A DNA stretch of 64,000 bases, taken from assembly GCF_026914185.1 (NCBI RefSeq), contig NC_070566.1, positions 434,001 to 498,000 of the forward strand. Direction: 5' to 3'. Every line of letters starts with the position of its first letter. Position 1 is the first letter of the stretch. The translations under genes were made by a program, and so were the position numbers. The DNA is from Puccinia triticina (lineage: Eukaryota > Basidiomycota > Pucciniomycetes > Pucciniales > Pucciniaceae). Below, piece by piece: positions 46,004-55,402 of this stretch. The notes beneath the pieces were generated by a model. It was not told where the DNA came from, made no database searches, and saw only the letters and a list, made by a program, of their open reading frames with translations.

Positions 46004-47733
46004 TCAATGATCTACTTCCATTGAGCCCCCTGGTGCTGACCCCGCCGGTCCTGATGCGGGTCCCTGCCCAGAGCCTCCGCCCGTTGATCCACTCGGCCCG
46101 GGGACTCCTCCAGGTGTGGAATTCGTGGCTGCCAAAGAACTGCTGGATGCCGAGTTTCCAACGTGCCGGTGGCAGAGTTTCCTCATGTTTTCGGCAATAG
46201 TCTTGAGATCCATAGCGGGGACTTTTGAGACGGTATCTTGCTCGAAACCGCTGAGCTGCTTCCAATATGACTGACTATAGCAATCAATTGGCAACCCGCG
46301 TGGTACCCCGACAATTCCCTTGGTGTGTTTGAAGGTCCGCGTGGACCGCGTGTATAGGTTGTGGTTCGCGGCGATGGTCTTCAGATGCTGGGCCTGCGCA
46401 ATCACCATTTTGTCAAGGCAGTGGAGGATAGTCGTGAGATCGTCACTTCGCCAGTCCCCCACAACACCAACAGGTGCCAATCCCTTCCCAGCATCTTCAA
46501 TATCAGAGCTGCATTCCTTTCGTTCCACGATGCTGGCCAAGTTGATGTTTTTGTCAAACGACTTGTCAATAATTTCACATCTCTTGTCCTTGATCTGAAG
46601 CAGTATACCATCACCCAGAAAACAACAGGTAAGTCAGCTGGCAGTACAGGAGACACAGAATATTATTACCGGGAACGTACCCTCTTGCGCCATTGTTGAT
46701 ATTGCTCTTTTGTAGCCTTCAATTCCTTCATCTTGTCGTAAGCGGCTTGATCCATATTTCGGTATTCCCAAATCTCACGTGACTTGGTGTTGAGCCATCG
46801 GCGGATGATAGCGGGAGCTTGACCAGCCTGCTGGTCAGACACCGAGGTCGTTCGCCGAATCCATTTGACTGCCTTCAACGCCAGCACTTCCGTTATAGAT
46901 GAGTTCCAAGCAGAGGTAACATCCCCGCCGGCTTCCCACTGGAAGGTGACCCGTGAGATTCCAGCCAACGCCAGGGTCCTCTCGACATCGGCTGTAGTTT
47001 GGGCGTTGATTGGCTGAAAGCCTCCCCCTGGGCCCTTCAAGACGGCTGGAGTAAAGGGTGGTTGGGTCATGTTTTTGCGGATTTCTTTCTCAGCCACAGA
47101 CACATAGTAGTCGATCTCTGCCTCTGTCTTGCCAGCAAGAGATGTTCGGACCCTATCCAATTGAGTGAGGATGGTAACACTGCGCTGCTTGATCCAGTAT
47201 CGGTTGTGCAGCTCACCATCGTTTGGCGAGACGGGGTAGTCTTGAGGCTTGTCTGGATTGCCAAGAAAGAATTTGACAAATCCCTGGATCTTCCAAGAGT
47301 AGAGGTCGTAGTGCTCGGCCAGTGATCCCTTTTGCGCTATTCCTTTGGCGCGTCGGCCCGATCGCCGCTTGCCCTCCGCATCCTCTGCTTGTTGTCTGGC
47401 TTGTCTGGCCTTGGATACCACAAAGTGAGGGTCCAAGCGCGATTTGTCAGCGACCTCAGGGCTCATTTGCTCCGCCAGAGGCACCCCTACCAAAACGTGA
47501 GGAATGTCAGTCCGGAGATCCTCTGGTGATGTGTGCAAGCTCTTCCACTTGCCTTGATTGTCAGTCCCCATCGAGGAATCACCGCCGACGCGGGTTCCTT
47601 CGGCCTGGAATTTGGGAACAAGGCGATCCACCAGCGAGGAAATCCATCCGTCCTCAGGAGCTCTCATTGGGGAAGAATCACCTGTATCCTCGGGTTGGTC
47701 ACCTGGGGGACCACTTGCATCATTCATGACCAC
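46004..47733 (-). CDS. unknown gene Y, intact, 547 aa
   Basis: Two exons, 47733-46681 and 46594-46004, join in phase at a GTACGT donor (KR|IKDKRCEIID) and total 1644 nt (547 aa). I do not recognise the family. The N-terminal third is charged (DPHFVVSKARQARQQAEDAE, then a basic GKRRSGRRAKG stretch, likely nuclear). The middle carries YDLYSWKIQGFVKFFLGNPD and LAGKTEAEIDYYVSVAEKEI, then RTLALAGISRVTFQWEAG. The second exon has VGDWRSDDLTTILHCLDKMV and VPRGLPIDCYSQSYWKQLSG, then a Gly/Ser/Pro-rich tail ending MEVDH. No stop or frameshift is present, unlike its neighbours. It lies between gene X and the transposase on the same strand, so an accessory transposon function is plausible but unproven. 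Confidence 0.75.
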
Positions 47734-48159
47734 CTGTTATCGCTGGAAGGATTGAGACAGCGCGTGGAAGTACGGATTTTAGTTATCAAAGGGGCACGGC
47801 GGAGGGTCTGATTAATTCAAGCTTGATACGTCTGAGGCTAATTTCTTGGGAGATAGGGTTGCAATGATAAGAGAACTAAGTCACAACAGTGACTATACTC
47901 AGAAGATAAAAAAATTCAGACAGACATCGGACTGAGATAGCTCTGACGGTGAACAGCGGAGTATCTTGGTCTTAGATTATGTGCGTATACAGCAAGAGTC
48001 AATTGAATCCTCTGGCTCCTTTGTTCCACTCCTGACTCGTTCAACTTGCCGAGGCACAGCACACCCTTTCACAGATACTTCATATCAGCTCTCCACCACG
48101 CCCTCCCAACCCTGAAGCAAACAGTAACCAAAGCATTGTGCTCAGATTAACCACACACA
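47734..48159. promoter_or_regulatory. upstream region of gene Y / 3' region of transposase B
   Basis: This ~425-bp intergenic sequence presumably carries the gene Y promoter on the minus strand. No palindrome or other repeated motif was found here. Confidence 0.35.
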
Positions 48160-51100
48160 TCAGTTTGAATTGTAGCCAAACAAACTCACCCCGGTCCCCA
48201 ATCCAACAGCACTCACGGTTTCAATAGGCAGTCCAAAGGTCCCCGCTGCGTGTGACATTATGGCAACATGCCCAATAATTCGATCGCTGTTGATCACCAC
48301 TGCACTGTCATGCTTGGCCTTGACTAATCGACAGTTGAGATCCGGATAATCGCCATAAGGATCCTCACTCCTTTGAAGCTCGTCGAAAGGGTTGATGACC
48401 AACCAAGTTTTTGACGGTGTTTGGCCGGAACGGAAAATTAGTTCTGTCTCGCCAAACTGTTGATTCTGGCCTAGGAAGAACTCAACCAAGCAGTTTCCAT
48501 GGTGCTGCTGCTTTGATGTGAAGGATTTTCTGTTTAGCAGAACACTTTTCACCGCTTCAACCGCGGGGCTCAAATGTTGATCTAACTGAGCCGAGCCCCG
48601 CCTGCCGCTGGATCCACTGTTGCGCGCCACCGCGCGTTTCCACTTCTGGAACAAAGGCTTGTCAAGGTTGAATATTGCGCCTTCCTTTGTCTCTAAATCA
48701 TCTCCACCTGACAAGCTCCGGCATGTGGGGTCATTGAGGAGAAAGGAAAAGTTTGAGTTGATATGCCATTTCGTAATCAAAGTCTTGGGTATCTCGTCTG
48801 TTTCAGAATGAATCAATGAGTTATCAACTTCGTCAGCAGAGAAGTACACATGAGCAAACACTGACTGAGGTGGTGGTTTGTCGGTAACCTCTGCAACATC
48901 CCGTTTACCCTTTCCTGCGCCCAAGCTGCCGTGGATCAAGGAGGGCCAAAGCAACGGATCACTTCGCTGAAATGCTGTGTGAGATGCAAGTTTGGCGTGC
49001 TGGGTTCTCCTGGCCACCCACTATGTAAACATTTTCGGTACTCCAATATCATACAGTCGAGTTCGCCAAGATCTTGCCGCTTGATCTTTGGGAGGGTCAG
49101 AAAGTGTGCAATTTTCGACAGTGTGGAGGTTGATTCTAGGAGGAAAGAAATTCGCCTCCTGCTCTCCTCTGTGGCGGCGTCCCGGTGAGCTTTGACCCAC
49201 AGGGGAATCAAGGCAATAGTTTAGTACACCTTGTAAAGTATTAGCCACTCAGCAGCCTTCAAGGAACCATGATTGGCCGCGCCCAAATTTCGCGGCAATC
49301 TATTGATCCAAGATGGCAAGACCGTGTGTAGAATCGTTCGGCGCACAACGTCAAGTTCCTCCGGCAGCAACCTGGGACTATCAGAATCTTCACCTCTTAT
49401 GGGTCGGGCGCGCGATTTCCTTTGGCCAGCTGTGATAGTATCATCGCTCCGGCCATCCTCCTCCGTCTCACTGATCTCCTCTTCAACATACAACTTGGAG
49501 AGGTCTTTCTTCCTTGAACGGAGCAGATAGGAATTTGTGGATGTGGATGAAGAGTCAGAGCTGGCCTGAGTTTGAACAATAGCACTTTTGGAAGGCCCAA
49601 TGCTGGAGGCTTGTCGTGTTCTCTTCCTAGTGTGATCCGCGGCAGGAGGGTCCTCACTCGGATTGGCACGCTTGCGTTTGCTCCTGCGATTGACGTGCTG
49701 GGCCTGATCAGCAAATGGAGGCTCGCCGTACGATTTAGCATTCTGCCAGTTTTCATCGAGCTCTTGCATAGATTGGAGCCGGGCTCCAGCTGAGGCCAGA
49801 TCCATAAAACGCATGCTGTGGTCCTTCAGGTCACCCAGGATCAACGCGTGCATGAGTTCAATTGAAGAGTGCCGAACGGGGCGCCAATAAGGAAGCTCGT
49901 TGAGAACACTCCATCGGACACCGTGCTCCTTGGAATACTTCTGGCGCTCGGTGTAATTGTCAATCCGGAGCCACTCAGATGCTTTTTGCAAATGTATGTC
50001 ATCCAACCGGCTGGCAAATTGAGCTGTATTTGTCTCTTCTAGATGATTCCTGCTTAGGCAGCAGAAGGAACAAAACCAGGTGGCCGCGTGACTTCCAAAT
50101 CCGGCCGTCTTCCGCAAGGCTGGTAGATCCCCAATAAGTGGGAAGATAGCTACTCGAATTGTTCTACCAGTGGGATGGAGACTTGTCGATTCAAAGAAAA
50201 CACCTTTCCAAAATTCTTTCAGCTCGTCGACTAAGGGGCGCAATACGTGATTGATCTCTTCTAGCCTTGGTTCCTTTGGTCCTGGGATGATGCCAAAGAG
50301 AAAAATGTTTGCAGGCTTATATCGATCTTGTGGTGGCAGATTGAGACAAACTAGCATGATTGCCCCTATGGAAATGTGCTTGCCAAGATTTGAGCTGCCT
50401 TCTGGTCTGAACCAATCGAGATACAGGCTGAAGACAATATTTCCTGAACTGCGTGTATACAACCCCGAACCGTCATCCGCATTTGGAAATGTTTGCCAAA
50501 CAGTTCCATGCCATACGTCCTCCATTGGTTGATCGTCGTTCCAATTGTTAGCAGTAAGACTCGAATCAAGCAAAGCTTCAAACGGAGGTTGCACAAGACG
50601 GCTGCTTAACCAAGATTTCAGGGAAACATACGTGAAGGTTTGAACTGGAAAAGTTTTTCAATCCTTGTTAACCTTGAAGAGGGGTTCATCACAAGTTGGA
50701 TTGATGTTCTGGGCTTTGGCCCACTTGCAGTAACCTTGCTTGTGCGAAAGAAAAGGCTTGGAGCATTGTGGAGGATCTTCACCGTTGTTTGAGTACAGTG
50801 CAAAGCATTTCTTGCAACACACCCGTGTTTTTAACTGGGGATTCAAGCCAAGGCAATGGAAGACGGCGTTGGGAGTCTTGGGGATTTGCTCAAAAATTGG
50901 CATCGGATCAATATTTGTAGAATTCTTCATGCTCCAGATCTGCGCAAGAAGTAGAACGTTTGCCCTCGCAGCCTCCAAGAAATCAGCGGCACCAGCTTTA
51001 CTGAGCTTGTTGGAAAAGATTGAAGACACCAGCTGAGTCATTACTTGCTTGCAAAAAGATTCTTCCAGAAAGACCCGCGTCGCACTAGTAGTGGTGCCGG

Positions 51101-51411
51101 CAACTTGTGAAGAGCCCAATGGGTGGACAATTGGAACACTCTGCTAATACTGAATCAGCATGTGCTTTCATCTTCAAGCAGTAAATCACATTGATTCCAC
51201 TCACAGCATCACTGGTTGACGGTTGGGGAATGCGTTCGGAGTGAGGTGGCTGATGTTTCGACCTTTCAAGCTCCGTCTTTCTCTGATGCGTTTGGAAAGC
51301 GCGCTTAGACAACACTCTCCCAGCAACGACGCCTCTGCCCTCTTCTTCATGTTGCTGTGTGTTGCAGCCATACGAAACACAGTGACAGACATGGAGAGGC
51401 CGGTTGACCAT
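48160..51411 (-). pseudogene. tnp2/Plavaka-like transposase with one in-frame TGA
   Basis: This is a CACTA-like transposase of the Transposase_21 (tnp2) type. Exon 1 (51411-51205) has a CHCVSYGC zinc-finger-like start and SKRAFQTHQRK. Exon 2 begins at 51143 and contains VFHCLGLNPQLKTRVCCKKC, then PPQCSKP. The core exon (about 50594-49221) has SIGAIMLVCLNLPPQDRYKP, LFGIIPGPKEPRLEEINHVL, GFGSHAATWFCSFCCLS and RHSSIELMHALILGDLKDHS, the family hallmarks. A nuclear-like KRTRQ/KRKR segment follows. Next come NLHLTQHFSEVIRCFGPP and, in the same frame after a TGA at 48938-48936, QERVNGMLQRLPTNHHL. An intron then joins to EIPKTLITKWHINSNFSFLL and the frame ending FGYNSN. The TGA is the only clear lesion; the exon 2/3 border near 50640 is unresolved. 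The transposase is divergent from gene Z. Confidence 0.8.
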
Positions 51412-52070
51412 TTCGTGTTGTGCGTTTGTTGTTAGAGGAAGTGACGTTCAAGTATCAGAAATGGGAGTCAACTGCCGCCTTCACCAACAAGGACAACTAG
51501 AACTGCACGTCACGTTGAAGGCCTCTCTGCATGCAGGAGGCACAACCTGATCATGCCAGGCAAGCCACTTAATTTGACGCTGACAACAGAACCATGGCTG
51601 ATGGTGTTCTGGTGGCACCCTGATGTCAGCGCTGTATCTGTGTCACGTCTGTCCCCTCAAACAGCGCCAGTCTGTTGGTACAGTAGAAATATATAGAGAG
51701 ATTTGCAGGTCTGCCAAAAAAGCCAGTTACATAGTGTCACTGGGTGACTGGTGCTGCACATCGGAGGCACATTCCATCCTTCCTTGGAAAAGCAAGGAAG
51801 TGCGTACACAAACTTGCAACAGTAAGCCCCTTGTTAAATCCTCCTTGGCTCCAACAAGAGACTATCAACATCACAGCAGACAAGCCACCGGCAGAATAAA
51901 GCAGGACCCCTGGCTCTCGTTGAAATATCTTAGTTCCTGTGGACAGACACAGGCTGTTGCAGCATTCATCTATCCAACTCATCATTCGCAGCCTGCCCAC
52001 ACTAGGTTTCCTTCAACTGCTAGTAAAGACCATCATCCCACAAACATCCCCACCCCCACACACACCCAAA
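51412..52070. promoter_or_regulatory. divergent promoter region of transposase B and gene Z
   Basis: About 660 bp lies between the minus-strand transposase start and the plus-strand gene Z start, the same head-to-head arrangement as at 9518-9871. A C/A-rich stretch (CCCCACCCCCACACACACCC) directly precedes the gene Z ATG. Confidence 0.4.
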
Positions 52071-52640
52071 ATGCAGGACAACTCCGCTTTCACTCCCACC
52101 CAACTCAAATGGCTGCAAGACAGTCAGAAAGTGGTAGACTCTGAAATGCAGCGGACCGTGGACAAATCACCGGGCGATGCAGATCATCAAACCGTCAACC
52201 AGAATTTGGCCTACCAGTTTCAAGGCAAGTTGCTGGCAGATGCCTTCGACAGGAAGATCCCCCGCTGGGCTGTTCCAAATGTTACCGCAACTTGGAATGC
52301 TATCAGAACCCGTCAGGGACTCGGTAAGAGCCTTCCCACCTCCCTGGCCCCTCTGAAGATGGAGGTTCTGATAACTCTGTTGAATCACTGCTCCCAGGTC
52401 CAATCAACTTTGAGGCGTGTATGGGTTCTACACAAGCAATGGCCAAAGAAGGAAGTTTGTGACTTCGCCACTTCCATGCAAAAAGGTCAGAGAGCACTTG
52501 TCACAATGTGTTTGACATCGCTTACCAATCTATGCACCCATCCCGTTGCGTGGAGCCAGGCACAAAGACGCCATACAGGTATCCTGATCACAAGCTGTCT
52601 CTGGTGGGTCAATCCTGAAAGCTTGTGAAACCGTATAGTC
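52071..52640 (+). pseudogene. gene Z, 5' part, with in-frame TGA codons
   Basis: The family is unrecognised. The start at 52071 (MQDNSAFTPTQLKWLQDSQK) leads to NQNLAYQFQGKLLADAFDRK and IPRWAVPNVTATWNAIRTRQ. A GTAAGA...CCCAG intron (52326-52400) keeps phase into PINFEACMGSTQAMAKEGSL. TGA codons at 52460 and 52616 interrupt a frame that otherwise reads VFDIAYQSMHPSRCVEPGTK and TPYRYPDHKLSLVG. It may be the 5' half of the locus that continues at 53549, or a separate gene. Confidence 0.5.
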
Positions 52641-53139
52641 ACTCCTGCTGGTAATCCTGGACCTACTTGTATTGGCAAGCTATCCCCTCCTTGGGAGAAA
52701 GAGCCAGCTTGTCAATTCATATGAACGCAGGGCAAATGTCACTTAGCACTCTGGCAGAGCTTGCAAGGCTGTTTCACAGGCACCAGCATGCATCTTGCCC
52801 TATCAAGTACATATGTGTCATGCTTGCGGCTATTGTACCTGCGCGAGTCATAAACGTCTCTGGTGGTAGGGCCTGGCTTGCCCTACCAGATATGTAAGGC
52901 GCGGCCAGTCAGGGACACACTGCATGGAGTTGGGAATGGCACCAAGATATTCGGAGGTGGCCTCCCAGCCTTACCCGCTAGCTGACAAAATCGTGGGCTG
53001 CTGAAAGAATAGTGGCAGCCACGTTGTGTTCTTTCACAGAGGAGTGAGGCGGCCCTCACCATCATTCAGTGGCTTTCACTTCCCTAAATGTGGAGTTTAG
53101 TAAACTCAAAAGACCACCCTCAGTGACCAGCAGGAAGCA

Positions 53140-53177
53140 TGTCCACCTTAACGTTCGGGCGAACGGTAGGGTGGACA
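53140..53177. repeat. 38-bp interrupted palindrome, copy 5
   Basis: TGTCCACC and GGTGGACA arms surround a core CGGGCG instead of CGGCCG, with AACGTT left and AACGGT right. It is exactly 38 bp. Confidence 0.85.
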
Positions 53178-53314
53178 AACCTCTCTGCGCAGGACTGGAG
53201 TCTGGCACCCCAGCGGTGTGCCTCGCTGGCGGGTGAAAGCCGTTTAATTGCCGTGCTCCACGGCACATTTAATCACACCTGTCACAGCTTCACCAGCATT
53301 TGAGTCTGACCCAT

Positions 53315-53352
53315 TGTCCACCCTACCGTTTGGCCGAACGATAGGGTGGACA
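53315..53352. repeat. 38-bp interrupted palindrome, copy 6
   Basis: The same outer arms and length are present. The inner arms are ACCGTT and AACGAT around TGGCCG, so the arms have diverged on both sides. Confidence 0.85.
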
Positions 53353-53548
53353 TGGATAGGTTTTCGAACCAAACACTTGTAGGACAGTGCCCTTTGTCAC
53401 ACATCCCCCTTTGAGCGCACGCGGGCAAGCCCACCCCTTTGTAAGACTCGACCCTCATTTCGGAGTTGAGCAATACTTAAGCTAGCAGACTTTTGCCCAC
53501 ATTCGGTACAAGCTGCCCCTGGAATCTGATTCCATCTCCACCATCCTC

Positions 53549-54655
53549 ATGTCTAAGGCCTGTTGTCGCGAGGGCAAACCGCCACGCCCGGTTGCGAAAG
53601 TCAACGCAATGTATTCAACCATGCTTCCAACTTCAAACTCACCCTGCTCTCGCAGCATGTCAAGCTTCATCAGAACTCTGCTTAATTTGGTCCCGTCCAA
53701 GAAAAATCCTCCTTCAAACGAGTGGCAGATGCGTCCCCCGGCACACAACTTTCATGTCGGCTCCAACCTCCCGGACTCCATCCTCATGCACACAATCGAT
53801 CCCATTCCGGAGGCAGCCCTGCTAGTCAAATCTCAGACGGTCGACCCTGCATTCAGAGTACTGTTTCTGCGAGACCTTTCCGGCTGTCACTTCCCCGGGA
53901 AGACCTTTGCGTGGGATCATCCGTGGGACGCGCACTGGAATCAACTCTTTGCTTCTTTTGTAGTGAAACACTGGTCACATGTGTACAAGGCAGGAGCGTT
54001 TACTCAATTCTACATTGACCCGGCAGAAGCTGGTAATAAATCACTTCTTGTTGCGCTACTCCACCGTTGGTTCATCGGCAGGCAAGAAGGACTCAGGTTG
54101 GGTCGATTCTCGGCCGACAGAAAATCCCAGAAGGCTAAGTCTGAATCCAAGTCAAAGATCCGAATGCAGGTCAGCAAACCAGATCCTCAGCCACATCCAT
54201 GCTCCACATACTAATCATACAACATCCCACCACCACAGATCCACCAACATCGCCAGGAAACCCTCTCCAAGCTTCCAATCAATTCTGCTCTCAAGTCCTT
54301 ATTTGACAATATCAAAGCTACGTCCGACACCGAAACCACACATGCGCCATCTCTAGTCAAGATCCCGTTGCATTGGAGGTCAGACGAATTCAACCGCTTT
54401 GCTCAACAAGTGGATGCAATTTATGCACAGAAGAAAATCAACACTAAAGGCCGCCTCTTTGCGCAAGGCTACATCTTGGAGCTCCGCAGAAAACGCTCTG
54501 ATTCCATTTTGCATGTCACTTTCAACAACGTGCCTCGCAGTCTACCGGTCAACTGTTACAATCCACAATTCCTGTCCACACTAACCAGCTCTGAGAGAGC
54601 GCTCCTGGACGAAAAACAAGCTGCAGAGTGGCCAAATTTGATTATCTCTTGCTGA
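53549..54655 (+). CDS. gene Z, 3' part: 345-aa open frame, unknown
   Basis: Exons 53549-54169 and 54239-54655 join in phase (RMQ|IHQHRQETL) to 345 aa without stops. I do not recognise the family. Residues include DPAFRVLFLRDLSGCHFPGK, FAWDHPWDAHWNQLFASFVV, GAFTQFYIDPAEAGNKSLLV and, in exon 2, PLHWRSDEFNRFAQQVDAIY and RGYILELRRKR-like basic sequence. The last part reads LHVTFNNVPRSLPVNCYNPQ and ends LIISC. The ATG at 53549 (MSKACCREGKPPRP) may be internal to a longer spliced product starting at 52071. The tRNA-like array starts 13 bp after its stop. It is divergent to the transposase and is the positional counterpart of the accessory gene at 9872-12131. Confidence 0.6.
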
Positions 54656-54701
54656 ACGGACAACCCTGTAGAGGTAGTATATGTTGGTACACCTCACACC
54701 T

Positions 54702-54773
54702 GTGGATATAGCTCAACGGTAGAGCAACCCAGCATGCATCGGGGAGATGCGGGTTCGATTCCCCCTGTCCGCA
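54702..54773 (+). tRNA. tRNA-like gene, isotype unclear (copy 1)
   Basis: The acceptor strands GTGGATA/TGTCCGC pair fully, allowing G-U. The D-arm is GCTC-AACGGTA-GAGC and the A box is TAGCTCAACGG. GGTTCGATTCC is a perfect B box and T-loop, and TTTT follows about 8 bp downstream as a Pol III terminator. The anticodon arm is weak: loop GCATGCA places ATG (His) in the anticodon position but has C instead of the invariant U33. The D-arm style resembles bacterial or organellar tRNAs more than fungal nuclear ones. It could be a pseudogene or of mitochondrial origin. Confidence 0.6.
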
Positions 54774-54926
54774 CTATTCCTTTTACTCGCTCTACAGGTT
54801 ATGAGCCCAGAGCTATAGGCAGCTGCGTACCTGGGATGAGCCTCTGGGAGGATTAGTGGGCTCTGTCACCGGTGTAGGTGTACAGGGGGTGTGTAGAGGT
54901 AGTATATGTTGGTACACCTCACACCT

Positions 54927-54998
54927 GTGGATATAGCTCAACGGTAGAGCAACCCAGCATGCATCGGGGAGATGCGGGTTCGATTCCCCCTGTCCGCA
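54927..54998 (+). tRNA. tRNA-like gene, isotype unclear (copy 2)
   Basis: This copy is identical to copy 1 across the 72-nt tRNA-like segment and lies exactly 225 bp downstream, with the same A and B boxes and TTTT downstream. Confidence 0.6.
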
Positions 54999-55151
54999 CT
55001 ATTCCTTTTACTCGCTCTACAGGTTATGAGCCCAGCGCTATAGGCAGCTGCGTACCTGGGATGAGCCTCTGGGAGGATTAGTGGGCTCTGTCACCGGTGT
55101 AGGTGTACAGGGGGTGTGTAGAGGTAGTATATGTTGGTACACCTCACACCT

Positions 55152-55223
55152 GTGGATATAGCTCAACGGTAGAGCAACCCAGCATGCATCGGGGAGATGC
55201 GGGTTCGATTCCCCCTGTCCGCA
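55152..55223 (+). tRNA. tRNA-like gene, isotype unclear (copy 3)
   Basis: This copy is identical to copies 1 and 2. The repeat unit ends shortly after it, so the downstream context differs from the other two. Confidence 0.6.
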
Positions 55224-55402
55224 CTATTCCTTTTACTCGCTCTACAAACCCCTCAGTGAGTTTTACATTGTCATTTCATCATGTCTTGCATAAGCAGCTG
55301 AGCACACTCATACTGCTCATTTCCTCCATTTGGTACACTTAACCTGCCAGCCTTAACACCAATCAGCGCCCTCCCGACAAATAGATCACTGAAAACATCT
55401 GC

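Larger units (their letters stand above)
52641..53548. other. spacer inside the gene Z locus, with two palindromes
   Basis: About 900 bp between the two coding blocks of the gene Z locus holds the 38-bp palindromes at 53140 and 53315. It also holds a hairpin GTAGGGCC...GGCTTGCCCTAC near 52866-52886. No coding frame is convincing. It could be an intron, an insertion or an intergenic region. Confidence 0.45.
54668..55247 (+). repeat. 225-bp tandem repeat carrying tRNA-like genes
   Basis: Units start at 54668, 54893 and 55118. The period is exactly 225 bp, and units 1 and 2 differ at one visible base. Unit 3 stops after 130 bp, just past the tRNA-like part. TGTAGAG near each unit start and CTCTACA after the tRNA-like part are inverted repeats. 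Confidence 0.9.

Noticed and set aside
39211..53352. The six 38-bp palindromes as a CRISPR array
   Set aside because: Spacing is irregular (hundreds to thousands of bases), no cas genes are present, and the genome is eukaryotic.
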